Shown here: piece by piece, positions 1 to 8,318 of the stretch
Layout of the letters: each line of letters begins with the position of its first letter
Position numbering within the stretch: the stretch's first letter is position 1
Origin: Embleya sp040605455
Lineage (GTDB): Bacteria; Actinomycetota; Actinomycetes; Streptomycetales; Streptomycetaceae
Length of the DNA: 64,000 bases
Direction of reading: 5' to 3'
Assembly (NCBI RefSeq): GCF_040605455.1
Contig: NZ_JBEXCV010000001.1
Span: 1-64,000 of the forward strand
Translations under genes and position numbers: made by a program
The notes under the pieces: model-generated
Database searches by the model: none
Seen by the model: only the letters and a program-made list of their open reading frames with translations
What the model was told of the DNA's origin: nothing

Positions 1-211
1 CCTGCTGATGCGGGACGCCGTCGTCGTCCTCGACGATCACCGTGCGCAGGACCTCGTGCCGGTCGATGACATCGCGGAGCGCCGACTCCAGTGCGGCCAC
101 GCTCAGTTCACCGGTCAGCCGCAGGGCGAAAGCGCCGTTGTAGGTCGGCGACGGGCCTTCGAACCGGTCCACGAACCACAGTCGACGCTGCGCGAAGGAC
201 AACGGGATCAT
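1..211 (-). CDS. NRPS, N-terminal fragment of a condensation domain (runs off left edge)
   Basis: The first 70 codons of an NRPS gene read leftward out of the window. The N-terminus MIPLSFAQRRLWFVDRF matches the C1 core motif of condensation domains (LSxAQxRLWF), followed by a typical C-domain start ending near DRHEVLRTVI. The ATG at 211 has a GGAG ribosome site 5 nt upstream. It follows the FAD monooxygenase gene by 43 bp in the same direction, so it belongs to the same minus-strand operon. Domains beyond the C1 motif, and therefore its amino acid, lie outside the window. Confidence 0.85.
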   Translation of the reverse strand, partial: MIPLSFAQRRLWFVDRFEGPSPTYNGAFALRLTGELSVAALESALRDVIDRHEVLRTVIVEDDDGVPHQQ

Positions 212-254
212 TGCGTCTCCAAATCGGCGGAACCACGAGGGAGCAAGTCGTCAC

Positions 255-1442
255 TCAGCTCAGGTCGAGCAGGGTCAGGAGTTCGTCGTTGTAGAAGTCG
301 TCGATGGAGCACGCCCCCGACAGCGTCGAGAAGTACCGGTCGATCTGCTCCTGGTGTCCGACCAGTTTCTGCAGCATCTCGACCCGCCCCTCGGGCTTGA
401 GCTCGGCCACATTGAGCGCGCCCTGGTATTGGCTGAGGGCTTCGCCGCTCAGCTTGTTCTCGTAGCGCCGCAGCGCCGCCTTGAGCGCGGCGTCGTCGTG
501 CAACTGCTCCCCGATGTACTCGGTGAGCGACTGGGCCTGGACGAAGGCTTCGGTGATACCGCGGGCGGTGATGGAGTCCTTGTGGTTCACCGCGTCACCG
601 ACCAGCACCCACCCGGGCCCGTAGGCCTTGCGGAAGTAGTTCTCCTGATGGCCCGTGCCGTACAGCTGCTCCACGCGCCGGCCGGACCGCATCCGCTCGT
701 ACAACTCGGGCACCGTGGTGCGGAAGGCTTCGAGGTAGGCGGGTTCCACCGCCTTGCGGACCTCGTTGAACTCGTCCTGCGGGAAGTAGGCCATGAGCAA
801 CGTGAGGTCGTCGTTGGTGGGGATGGCACCGATCCACCGCCCTGGCCGCTCGTACAGCTCGAAGTGCGTGGGAACGTCGGCCCAGTAGCTGTAGTAGGTG
901 GTGGTCATCCGCGGGTGCTCGATGACGTTTTGCGCGCCGACCTTGCGGGCCACCAGCGAGCGCATGCCGTCCGCGCCGACGACGAGGCGCGCCCGGTCCG
1001 TCGCCTCGGCGCCGCCGGGCGTCGTGTACTGCACCCCGACGACCCGGTCGCCCTCATACACCAGATCGTTGACCGCGCAGCCCTCCCGGAACTCCACGCC
1101 GGCCGCCACGGCACCGTCCGCGAGGATCGGGTCGAGCACGTACCGCCTCGGCGCGTACGTCTGCCGCAGGCCGTCGATCGGCAGGGAGAAGCCGTCGACG
1201 CGGACACCGGGGCCGCCGTAGGTCTGGTGGGTGATCGGCTTGCAGCCCGCGTCGCGGAGCTTGTCGAGCAGCCCCCATCGATCGAGCAGCGCCACGCCCT
1301 GCATGTGGATGTAGTGCGAGGACAGCGTGTCCTGCGGGAACCGCGCTTTGTCCAGGAGCAGGACGCGATATCCCTGCTGAGCGAACAACATGGCCGCCGG
1401 CGAACCCGCGCAACGGGCACCTATGACAATTACGTCGTACAT
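255..1442 (-). CDS. FAD-dependent monooxygenase (geranylgeranyl-reductase/PHBH-like)
   Basis: A 395-residue flavoprotein. The N-terminal dinucleotide-binding segment is VIGARCAGSPAAM, the GARCAG variant common in this branch. A DG motif (VGADGMRS, middle) and a GD motif (VLVGDAVNHKD, about residue 280) complete the group A flavin monooxygenase pattern. The ATG at 1442 has GAGAGG upstream. It sits between a free carrier protein and an NRPS gene in one minus-strand operon, so hydroxylation or oxidation of a carrier-bound amino acid is the likely role. It is not an ornithine N-hydroxylase of the SidA/KtzI type. Substrate unknown. Confidence 0.85.
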   Translation of the reverse strand: MYDVIVIGARCAGSPAAMLFAQQGYRVLLLDKARFPQDTLSSHYIHMQGVALLDRWGLLDKLRDAGCKPITHQTYGGPGVRVDGFSLPIDGLRQTYAPRRYVLDPILADGAVAAGVEFREGCAVNDLVYEGDRVVGVQYTTPGGAEATDRARLVVGADGMRSLVARKVGAQNVIEHPRMTTTYYSYWADVPTHFELYERPGRWIGAIPTNDDLTLLMAYFPQDEFNEVRKAVEPAYLEAFRTTVPELYERMRSGRRVEQLYGTGHQENYFRKAYGPGWVLVGDAVNHKDSITARGITEAFVQAQSLTEYIGEQLHDDAALKAALRRYENKLSGEALSQYQGALNVAELKPEGRVEMLQKLVGHQEQIDRYFSTLSGACSIDDFYNDELLTLLDLS

Positions 1443-1571
1443 GGCGCCTCTCTTACCAGGTGATTTTCGGATCCCAATGCGGCCGCAGCCGGAAATGTCA
1501 CTGTTCTTGCGCGCGCCATCGATGCGGCGGACGGATTATCCGCTGCCGAACGCGTATGAATTCGCCTGACG

Positions 1572-1802
1572 CTACCGGGCCGCCGCATTCAAGGATTCGA
1601 TGTACGCAGAAATCGACGCCACCGTCGGATTGAGGAACATCTGATCCACCGGGACCTCGACGCCCAGCTCCTCGATGAAAGCACCCTGGATACCGGCCAT
1701 AATCACGGATTGGCCGCCCAGGGCAAAGAAGTTGTCGTCGACCGATATGTCGTCGAGCTTGAGTTCCCGGCACCAGATGGCGCGCACCCTTTCGGCAATC
1801 AT
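1572..1802 (-). CDS. Free-standing peptidyl carrier protein (PCP)
   Basis: A single thiolation domain with the phosphopantetheine site FFALGGQSVIM (Ser in GGQS), preceded by the usual DDISVDDNF helix. The ATG at 1802 is preferred because GAGAGG lies 6 nt upstream; an in-frame ATG at 1823 would add seven residues but has a poor ribosome site. At about 76 residues it is a complete stand-alone carrier. It lies directly downstream of the free A domain, which probably loads it, and upstream of an FAD monooxygenase that may act on the tethered residue. Confidence 0.9.
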   Translation of the reverse strand: MIAERVRAIWCRELKLDDISVDDNFFALGGQSVIMAGIQGAFIEELGVEVPVDQMFLNPTVASISAYIESLNAAAR

Positions 1803-1836
1803 CACAGTCCTCTCGGTTGTCATCAAGGTCCGTCGA

Positions 1837-3423
1837 CTATGCCGTCGTGCCGCGGTCGGCGTACCGCTTTTGGCACGCGTCGACCAGCGCCGCCCGGTCC
1901 ACCTTGCCGTGCGGACTCAACGGAATCCGCGGGATGTTGACGAATCCGGCCGGAACCATGTTCCGCGGCAATGTCTCCAGGAGGCGGGCGCGCACGTCGT
2001 TCTCGGCGAGGTCGTCCCCGGTCGGGACGATGAACGCGATCAGCTCGGTCTCGCCGGAGTCGGTGTACCCGGTCACCACGGCGGCCTGCCGGACCCCGGC
2101 CAGCCTGCCGAGCGCGCGTTCGATGTCGGTGGGGTCGATGCGCATGCCCCGCACCTTCACCTGCGCGTCCATCCGGCCTACGACGACGAGGTCCCCGGCC
2201 TCGTTCACGTGGCCGCGGTCGCCCGTGCGGTACAGCCTGCGCGGTTCGCCGTCGACCACGATCGTGGTGAACCGCTCGGATTCGGGACCCGTGCCGTTGA
2301 GGTAGCCGGCGCCGACACTGGTCCCGGCGATGCAGATCTCGCCGTACTCCCCCGCCCCGACACCGCGCATCCGCTCGTCGAGGAGGTGGAGGTCGGTGTT
2401 GTAGGCCGGCCTGCCGACCGGTGCGATGTCGTGTTCGCCGGGCCGGTACCCGGCGAGGTCGTAGGACGACGCGACATCCGTGCACTCGGCGACGCCGTAC
2501 TGGTGCAGGAGGGTGCACGTGTTCCCTTCGCGCCGCGCCCAGTCGGCGATCCGTTCGATGTGCAGCGGCTCCCCGCCGAAGAGCACGTAGTCCAGCCGGG
2601 TCAGTGCCTCACCGCCGCGTGCGGTCTCCCAGTCCACCAGCAGGTACAGCGTGCTGGAGGCGCAGTGCACCGTGCGTATCCCGTGCCGGCTCAGCATGCG
2701 GTACGCCATCGCGGCGTCGAAGTTCCGGCTCGCCATCAGGTACTGCGTGGCGCCACAGAACAACGGCATCATCAGGCTGCGCTGGGAGAGGTCGAACCCG
2801 AAAGCGCTGACGACCAGGTTGTTCGATCCGGGATGCAGGCCGTACTCGAGCATCAGCCAGTTCAGCAGGTTGAACCAGCCCTCGTGCCGCACCGCGGTCA
2901 GCTTCGGCGTACCGGTCGACCCGGACGTGAAGACCGCGTAGCACACGTCGTCCCCGGTGACCGGGACGTCGGGACCGGTCGTCGGGAGAGCGTCGAGATG
3001 ATCGGCCAACTGCTCGAACACGACGACCCGGACGGCCGCCGACTCGACCAGCCCGACCGTCACCGGGGAGGCCACGATCAGGGCGAGATCGGGGACCTGC
3101 CCCAGCAGCAGCCGCAGCCGTGCCGCCGGGTAGGACGGATCCAACGGTACGTAGGCCGCGCCCGCCTTCAGCGTGCCGAGGATGGCGACGACCATGTCGA
3201 TCGAGTAGTCGAGGCAGACGCCGACCTTCGCACCTCGGCCGTGGCCGCGCGCGGTGAGGAAGTGTGCGAACCGGTTGGCCTTCGCGTTCAGTTCCGCGTA
3301 GGTCACCTGATCTCCGGCGCAGCAAACGGCGACCGCGTCGGGGACGGCTTCGGCGTGTGTCTCGAACTGCTTGTGCACGACGGGCGCCGAGGGCAGGGCA
3401 ACCCGCTTTCCCTGAAGGATCAT
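1837..3423 (-). CDS. Free-standing NRPS adenylation domain
   Basis: An amino-acid-activating enzyme of about 528 residues with all core motifs: A3 FTSGSTGTPK, A4 GFDLSQRS, A5 HQYGVAEC, A7 YRTGDRG, A8 GRMDAQVKVRG, and the A10 lysine in LSPHGKVDR. Asp235 is present, so an alpha-amino acid is expected. The pocket (D, L, R at 235/236/239; D, V at 330/331) matches no specificity code I know. The ATG at 3423 has GGAG 7 nt upstream. Next to the PaiB-like gene and a free PCP, piperazate or a precursor is a natural candidate substrate, but that is inference from position only. Confidence 0.9.
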   Translation of the reverse strand: MILQGKRVALPSAPVVHKQFETHAEAVPDAVAVCCAGDQVTYAELNAKANRFAHFLTARGHGRGAKVGVCLDYSIDMVVAILGTLKAGAAYVPLDPSYPAARLRLLLGQVPDLALIVASPVTVGLVESAAVRVVVFEQLADHLDALPTTGPDVPVTGDDVCYAVFTSGSTGTPKLTAVRHEGWFNLLNWLMLEYGLHPGSNNLVVSAFGFDLSQRSLMMPLFCGATQYLMASRNFDAAMAYRMLSRHGIRTVHCASSTLYLLVDWETARGGEALTRLDYVLFGGEPLHIERIADWARREGNTCTLLHQYGVAECTDVASSYDLAGYRPGEHDIAPVGRPAYNTDLHLLDERMRGVGAGEYGEICIAGTSVGAGYLNGTGPESERFTTIVVDGEPRRLYRTGDRGHVNEAGDLVVVGRMDAQVKVRGMRIDPTDIERALGRLAGVRQAAVVTGYTDSGETELIAFIVPTGDDLAENDVRARLLETLPRNMVPAGFVNIPRIPLSPHGKVDRAALVDACQKRYADRGTTA

Positions 3424-3502
3424 CAACTGACTCCCATATGACGGGTGTGCGGTCGGGGGAACCGCCGGCGCACCACGGGAAACGGGGGTTGGTCCGGCGG
3501 CT

Positions 3503-4165
3503 CTAGACCTGTCGTTTCGCTTCGCTCACCCTGCTCATGTACTCCGCGGTCTCCCGCTGCGTGCCGGACCCCTCCTGGGCGAAGTGGCTGCACACCCGGT
3601 CCCGCGTCTCGCTGCTCTGCTCCTGGCTGAGCTTGAACATCGCCTCGGCCCGGGTGATCGTGAACCGGAACGCGCCCACCGCGGGCAGGATTTTGCGGAA
3701 GTAGTCGATCGACTCGGACATGTCCCAGCCGTATCCGAACCCGGACTCCAGGTCGCGCACGGTGGAACGCACCACGGACAGCGTCTCCTCGACGGATTCG
3801 ATCTTGTCGATCACCCCGCGCACTTGCGCGGCCGTGAAGTTCCAGGTCGGCGCCGCAGGGGTGAACCGGTAGATCGCCGGCGATACATAGGTGTGCGGGC
3901 CCGCGAAACTCAGCACCGCGGGCATCGCGGGCCGCAACGCCTTCCACTGGGGGTTCCCCCGGTTCATGTGGCCGAGGAGCGTCGCCCCCGTCAGGTCCGC
4001 GAGCCCGTCGACGGCCGACTCGGGGTCCGGGATGACCGGCAGGTGCGTGCCGTACGGCCCTTCCGTGTCCCCGCCGTTGGTCATGAGCAGCGCCAACGGA
4101 TTGCGCCGCATCAACTCGACGATCCACTGCGCATCGGGCTCTCGGTACATGCGAGGTACGAACAT
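3503..4165 (-). CDS. PaiB/FMN-bind_2 family protein, probable piperazate synthase (KtzT-like)
   Basis: A 220-residue protein of the PaiB family: N-terminus MFVPRMYREPD, then ALLMTNGG, GTHLPVIPDP and GHMNRGNPQWKAL, all family landmarks. PaiB-like proteins were first annotated as FMN-binding negative regulators, but KtzT and its relatives are heme enzymes that form the N-N bond of L-piperazate from N5-hydroxyornithine. Here the gene lies in an NRPS operon between MbtH and a free A domain, which favours the biosynthetic role. No ornithine N-hydroxylase is present in the window; it would have to be beyond the left edge or elsewhere. A true PaiB regulator remains possible. Confidence 0.75.
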   Translation of the reverse strand: MFVPRMYREPDAQWIVELMRRNPLALLMTNGGDTEGPYGTHLPVIPDPESAVDGLADLTGATLLGHMNRGNPQWKALRPAMPAVLSFAGPHTYVSPAIYRFTPAAPTWNFTAAQVRGVIDKIESVEETLSVVRSTVRDLESGFGYGWDMSESIDYFRKILPAVGAFRFTITRAEAMFKLSQEQSSETRDRVCSHFAQEGSGTQRETAEYMSRVSEAKRQV

Positions 4166-4199
4166 GGTGATCCACTCCTCCGGAGAATCCGACCGGCGT

Positions 4200-4415
4200 T
4201 CAGTTCGCCGCCATGGCCTCCCGCAGGCTCTTCGGGCGCAGGTCGGTCCAGTTCCGCTCGACGTACTCCAGGCACTCGGCCCTGGACGCCTCGCCGAAGA
4301 CCACCCGCCAGCCCGCGGGAACCTCGGCGAACACCGGCCACAGGGAGTGCTGCTCCTCGTCGTTGACCACGACCTGGAAACGGCCGTCCTCGTCGTCGAA
4401 GGGGTTCGTGCTCAC
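4200..4415 (-). CDS. MbtH-like protein (first copy)
   Basis: A small A-domain chaperone of about 71 residues with the family signature: NDEEQHSLWP, then VPAGWRVVFGEASRAECLEYVERNWTD in pieces, and LRPKSLRE. MbtH proteins bind A domains and raise their solubility and activity. The GTG at 4415 is preferred because AAGGA lies 8 nt upstream; a GTG two codons earlier is too close to that site. It is the first gene of the left minus-strand operon (MbtH, PaiB-like, A, PCP, FAD monooxygenase, NRPS). A second MbtH gene lies at 45818-46024. Confidence 0.93.
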   Translation of the reverse strand: MSTNPFDDEDGRFQVVVNDEEQHSLWPVFAEVPAGWRVVFGEASRAECLEYVERNWTDLRPKSLREAMAAN

Positions 4416-4903
4416 CGGCACCGTCCTTAATCGTCACGTCGTAACTCGGGATTGAAAAATGCCAGGGCCTGGCAGCCCCCGACCATCACGGGGCAACTCG
4501 GGATTGCAATTCGCCGGGGCCTGGGCGCGGGTTCGCCGTTCGGCGTCGTCCTGTCGACAGGACACCCGGCATCCGCAGCCGCCTTGGCGTGCCGACGCCT
4601 CACCGTATGACTCGACCGCCGACGCCACAATGGCGGCAGGATCGCCGACGTCCCGGTGATCCGTCCGGGCCTGTACCGCACCGACTTCTGTGCCACCATG
4701 ACCGAGCATCGGCCCGTGAACGGGCCTGCTCGAATTCCGGTTTGGTCCGCGATTGCCTGCGCGTGGACACCGGTTCCGCATTCCCGCCCGTGTTCCCGCG
4801 TCCGGCCGCCGACGTGTGGCTCGCCTTCGACGGGAGGGCTCTCGGGGTGTTTCGTGCGGCACGACGACGACAAGCTCATCGACGAACCTACGACTGGTGA
4901 TCA
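4416..4903. promoter_or_regulatory. Divergent intergenic region, 488 bp, with a tandem direct repeat
   Basis: No convincing gene. It separates the minus-strand MbtH operon from the plus-strand E1/ACP operon and must hold the promoters of both. The MbtH-proximal part carries a 39-bp direct repeat (separate entry). Base composition just upstream of MbtH is more AT-rich than the genes around it. No clear -35/-10 pair was identified by eye. Confidence 0.6.
4434..4524. repeat. Imperfect 39-bp direct repeat, 52-bp period
   Basis: Copies at 4434-4472 and 4486-4524 share tcacg, then AACTCGGGATTG, then a final gcctgg block; the best-conserved core is 12 identical bases at 4443-4454 and 4495-4506. The period of 52 bp is about five helical turns, placing both copies on one face of the DNA. 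Lying 20-110 bp upstream of the MbtH operon, it could be a pair of activator sites or the relic of a duplication. Confidence 0.7.
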
Positions 4904-5815
4904 ATGGTCTCGAAGTCAGAATCCGAGTACGAAACACATCCAGACGACGGCACACGACGGTTGTTGTTGCGCCACATGCTGGTGGCGAGAGGCGTCGACG
5001 AGGAGGCCCGTCAGCTCCAGAAGCAGGGCGTGCTCGACCTCTGGCTGTCCTGCCAGGGGCAGGAGGCCGCGCAGGTGGGCTCCGCGCTCGCCGTGGGCCC
5101 GACCCCGACCGTCTTTCCCAGTTACCGCGAGCACGCGGTCGCCCTGCTGCGTGGCGTGGCACCGGACGAACTGGTCGCGCAGTGGGCCGGCCGCACGTTC
5201 TGCGGATGGGATCCGCGCCGGCTGCGGTTCTTCCCCTACACGCTGGTCCTGGCCGCACAGACGCTGCACGGCGTCGGCTACTCGATCGGGCAGCGGTTGC
5301 AGGGGCGGGAGGACTTCGTCGTCGTGTACATAGGCGACGGCGCCTCCAGTGAGGGCGACATGTCGGAGGCGATGAACCTCGCCGCTGTCGAGTCGGCGTC
5401 CGTGCTGTTCGTCTGCCAGAACAACGGCTGGGCCATCTCCAAGCCGGCCGACGAGCAGATGCGCACCACGCTGGCCGAGCGCGCCCGGGGTTTCGGGATC
5501 GAGTCCGTCCGGATCCCGGGTCAGGACCCGGAAACCGTCTTTTCGGCCTGCTCCCGGGCCGCCGCCCATGTCCGCGGGAAGCGGGCGCCCTATCTCGTCG
5601 AAATCCGTGTGGGACGCATCCACGGTCACTCGACCTCCGACGCCCAGGAGGTGTACCGCAGCCGCGACGACGTCGCGCGAGCCAAGGCCGCGGACCCGGT
5701 GACCGCGTATGCGTCCCGGCTGACCGACCTGGGCCTGGTGGACGCCGCGTGGCTGGATGACGTCGACGCGGAAGTGCGGGAGTTGCGCGATCGGTTGATG
5801 AAGGAGTACGCGTGA
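4904..5815 (+). CDS. ThDP-dependent 2-oxoacid dehydrogenase E1 alpha subunit
   Basis: A 303-residue homologue of pyruvate or branched-chain 2-oxoacid dehydrogenase E1 alpha. The ThDP-binding motif runs from YIGDGASSEGDMSEAMN to QNNGWAIS (GDG...NN), and the phosphorylation-loop region IHGHSTSDA is present. It is shorter than most E1 alpha proteins. It opens an operon with E1 beta, a minimal lipoyl protein, ACP and KAS III, with no full-length E2 or E3, so it probably makes an acyl group for the ACP rather than acyl-CoA for central metabolism. The 2-oxoacid or ketose donor is unknown. Confidence 0.9.
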   Translation: MVSKSESEYETHPDDGTRRLLLRHMLVARGVDEEARQLQKQGVLDLWLSCQGQEAAQVGSALAVGPTPTVFPSYREHAVALLRGVAPDELVAQWAGRTFCGWDPRRLRFFPYTLVLAAQTLHGVGYSIGQRLQGREDFVVVYIGDGASSEGDMSEAMNLAAVESASVLFVCQNNGWAISKPADEQMRTTLAERARGFGIESVRIPGQDPETVFSACSRAAAHVRGKRAPYLVEIRVGRIHGHSTSDAQEVYRSRDDVARAKAADPVTAYASRLTDLGLVDAAWLDDVDAEVRELRDRLMKEYA

Positions 5816-6795
5816 TGAACACCGTGCGACCCGCCGGCCTGGCTCAGTCGATCAACGCGACCCTCGCCGACCTGCTGGAACAGGATCCGAGAGTGCTGCT
5901 GCTCGGCGAGGACATCGGACGCCTGGGCGGCGTGTTCCGGGTGACCCGGGGCCTCGGGGAACGCTTCGGCGCGGACCGGGTGCGCGACTCGCTGCTGGCC
6001 GAGGCGACCATCATCGGCCAGGCCGTCGGCATGGCGATGAGCGGGTTGGTGCCGGTCTGCGAGATCCAGTTCGACGGGTTCACCTATCCCGCGGTGAATC
6101 AGCTGGTGACCCAGGCGGCCCGGATCGGCGACCGGTGGAACGGACAGGTCAGCCCGAGCCTGGTGGTGCGGATCCCGACCGGCGGCGGGGTCCGGGGCGT
6201 CGAGCACCACAGCGAGTCCAACGAGGCGCTCTTCGCCCGCGTTCCGGGCATCTCGGTGGCGTGTCCCTCGACGGGAGAGGACGCCGACCAGATCCTGCGG
6301 TACGCGGTGACGCTCGGTTCACCCGTGGTGATGTACGAGCCGATCCGCCTGTACTGGCGGCGGAACACCCCCGCCCGGGACCCCGAGCCGGCGAGGTCGC
6401 CGACTGCGGCCCGGGTCGTGCGGCGTGGCACGGACCTGACGATCGCCACGTTCGGCGCGGTCACCCACGAGGTGCTGGAAGCGGCGCACGCGCTCGGCTC
6501 CGATGTCGACGTCGAGGTGGTGGACCTGCGCTGGGTGGCCCCGCTCGACATGGACACGGTCCTGGAGTCCGTCGCCCGCACCGGGCGGCTGCTGATCGTG
6601 CACGAAGGGTCGAAGGACGTCGGCATCGGTGCCGAGATCGCCGCGTCGGTGGCCGAGCACGGCTTCGACGCGCTTCGGGGGCCGGTCCGCCGACTGGCGC
6701 CCGACCGCCGCGCCTATCCCCCGGCGGACTTCGAGAAGGACTACCTGATCGGTGTGCAGGAGATCAAGAACGAGGTGCTGGTGATGACGAAGTGA
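5815..6795 (+). CDS. ThDP-dependent 2-oxoacid dehydrogenase E1 beta subunit
   Basis: A 326-residue transketolase-like beta subunit: LLLGEDIGRLGGVFRVTRGL, the ThDP-contacting FRVT...ADRVRDSLLAEATIIG region, PTGGGVRGVEHHSES, and the C-terminal domain with a HEGSKDVGIGAEI segment. It overlaps the E1 alpha stop (TGATG) with AAGGAG 8 nt before the ATG; a GTG one codon upstream is also possible. Together with E1 alpha it should form the alpha2beta2 decarboxylating component that hands an acyl or hydroxyacyl group to the lipoyl protein encoded next. Confidence 0.9.
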   Translation: MNTVRPAGLAQSINATLADLLEQDPRVLLLGEDIGRLGGVFRVTRGLGERFGADRVRDSLLAEATIIGQAVGMAMSGLVPVCEIQFDGFTYPAVNQLVTQAARIGDRWNGQVSPSLVVRIPTGGGVRGVEHHSESNEALFARVPGISVACPSTGEDADQILRYAVTLGSPVVMYEPIRLYWRRNTPARDPEPARSPTAARVVRRGTDLTIATFGAVTHEVLEAAHALGSDVDVEVVDLRWVAPLDMDTVLESVARTGRLLIVHEGSKDVGIGAEIAASVAEHGFDALRGPVRRLAPDRRAYPPADFEKDYLIGVQEIKNEVLVMTK

Positions 6796-7040
6796 GTGAC
6801 TCCGCGGTGGACATGCGCGTTCCCGGCTTCGGACACGGCCTCGGCGAGGCCCTGTTGATCGAGTGGGTCGCCGGTGTCGGCGACCGCGTCGAGCGGGGGG
6901 ACGTCATCGCGGTCGTCGAGACCGACAAGGCCGGCACGGAGATCGTGGCGGAGCGGAGCGGTCGGGTCGCGGCCCACTCCGCGACGGTCGGCACGATCCT
7001 CGAGTCCGGTGCGGTGCTGTACCGGTTGGCGGCCGACTAG
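6792..7040 (+). CDS. Stand-alone lipoyl-domain protein (truncated E2)
   Basis: An 82-residue biotinyl/lipoyl domain. It carries the lipoylated lysine in VVETDKAGTEI and the family hairpin (IEWVAGVGDRVERGDVI before it, SGRVAAHSATVG after it). No E1-binding or acyltransferase domain follows, whereas a normal E2 exceeds 350 residues. The GTG at 6792 overlaps the E1 beta stop (GTGA), so the two are translationally coupled. The lack of an E2 catalytic domain implies that acyl transfer from lipoamide is done by another enzyme, plausibly the KAS III three genes on. Confidence 0.9.
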   Translation: MSDSAVDMRVPGFGHGLGEALLIEWVAGVGDRVERGDVIAVVETDKAGTEIVAERSGRVAAHSATVGTILESGAVLYRLAAD

Positions 7041-7091
7041 CTTCCCACGCCCCGAGATCCACGGATCCGGTCACTTGAACGGAGAAGGAAC

Positions 7092-7340
7092 ATGAGCGAC
7101 ATCGAAAGCCGTATCGCGGACACCATGCTGGCCAAACTGCGCGAGCGCGACCCGGCGTTGGGCCCCGACGACCTCACCCGGCCGGTCGCCGACCTCGACC
7201 TCGACTCCCTCGACCTGGTCGAGCTGCACCAACAGTTGGAGCGCGATCTCCAGGTCAAGGGCGACCTGAAGGAGACCGCCGGCTTCGCCTTCCTGGAGGA
7301 GTTCACCACCTACTTCGTGAAACTGGCGAGCCGGGGATGA
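7092..7340 (+). CDS. Acyl carrier protein
   Basis: An 82-residue type II ACP with the phosphopantetheine serine in DLDLDSLDLVELHQQLE. The ATG at 7092 has GGAGAAGG upstream. It lies between the lipoyl protein and the KAS III gene and overlaps the latter (ATGA). It is the likely acceptor of the acyl group made by the E1/lipoyl pair and would present it to the KAS III or to the first NRPS condensation domain. Confidence 0.93.
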   Translation: MSDIESRIADTMLAKLRERDPALGPDDLTRPVADLDLDSLDLVELHQQLERDLQVKGDLKETAGFAFLEEFTTYFVKLASRG

Positions 7341-8275
7341 GCGCGGGCATCGTCGACATCGCCACCGCGAAGCCGGGCCGCACCATCGACAACGAGCACT
7401 TCGCGTCGATCGGTCTCACGGACGAGTGGATCCGGCGCCGCAGCGGCATCGCGGCCCGCTCCTGGCTGCCGGACGAGACCCCGCTGACGGAGGTGGCGGC
7501 GGAGGCCTGCGCGCCGATCGTGACCAGGATGCACGACCCCTCCTCGATCGGCGCCCTGATCGTCGTCAGCACCTCGGTGCGGCAGCGGGTCCCGGGTATC
7601 GCGCAGAAGGTGGCGCAACTGGCCGGACTGGGGCCCTCGGTGCTGGCCTTCGACATGAACGCGGCCTGCTGCGGCTTCGTCTACGGGCTGGTCACCGGGC
7701 TTTCGCTGTGCGACGCCGGACAGGCGCGGTCGGTGCTGGTGTGCTCGGTGGAGGCCATGTCCCGGCTGGTGGACCGCGCGGACCGGCAGACCGCGTGCAT
7801 TTTCGCGGACGGCTGCGCGGCCGTCCTGTTGGAGGACCGCGCGGACTTCGCGGGCTTTCGCCAGGTCGCCGGCTGCGACGGCGCGCAGGAGGCGCTCATG
7901 CGGGAGACCGACGCCGGTGGTATCCATCTCGACGGGATGCAGGTGTACGACCGCGCCGTGCGCCGGATGTCGGAGTCGGCGCAGTACCTCTTCGACCACG
8001 GCCCCGCGCCGACCGTCCTGGTCGGCCACCAGGCGAACGGCCGCATCCTGGAACAGGTTCGCAGCTTCAGCGCCCATCTCGACGTGCCCTTCGTGAACCG
8101 GATCCAACACTGCGGGAACACGTCGTCCGCCTCGATCCCGCTGGCGTTCGCCGAGGAGTTGCACTCCGGTTCCCTCCCCGCCGCGGGCCGGCTCGGGGCC
8201 GTGGCCTACGGCGCCGGTGAGGCGTGGGGCGGTGTCTCGGTGGACTACCGGACGCCGTCCGTCACGACTCCCTGA
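7337..8275 (+). CDS. 3-oxoacyl-ACP synthase III (KAS III/FabH family)
   Basis: A 312-residue thiolase-fold enzyme with an intact Cys-His-Asn triad: Cys in MNAACCGFVYGL, His in VGHQANGRILE, Asn in HCGNTSSAS. It overlaps the ACP gene by ATGA. Some FabH-like proteins in secondary metabolism condense, while others only transfer acyl groups or form esters, so with the neighbouring E1/lipoyl/ACP genes it could either extend the ACP-bound unit or move it from lipoamide to ACP. The intact triad leaves both open. Confidence 0.9.
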   Translation: MSAGIVDIATAKPGRTIDNEHFASIGLTDEWIRRRSGIAARSWLPDETPLTEVAAEACAPIVTRMHDPSSIGALIVVSTSVRQRVPGIAQKVAQLAGLGPSVLAFDMNAACCGFVYGLVTGLSLCDAGQARSVLVCSVEAMSRLVDRADRQTACIFADGCAAVLLEDRADFAGFRQVAGCDGAQEALMRETDAGGIHLDGMQVYDRAVRRMSESAQYLFDHGPAPTVLVGHQANGRILEQVRSFSAHLDVPFVNRIQHCGNTSSASIPLAFAEELHSGSLPAAGRLGAVAYGAGEAWGGVSVDYRTPSVTTP

Positions 8276-8318
8276 CCGCGCCGGCGACCCGGGAAATACT
8301 CGATCACAGGAGGTTGTC

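Noticed and set aside
354..1463. 369-codon open frame antisense to the FAD monooxygenase
   Set aside because: Mirror frame of a high-GC gene with His/Val/Arg bias and no motif. Many similar long antisense frames occur across the window (for example at 1675-3441, 37289-40960, 43191-45998) and were discarded for the same reason.
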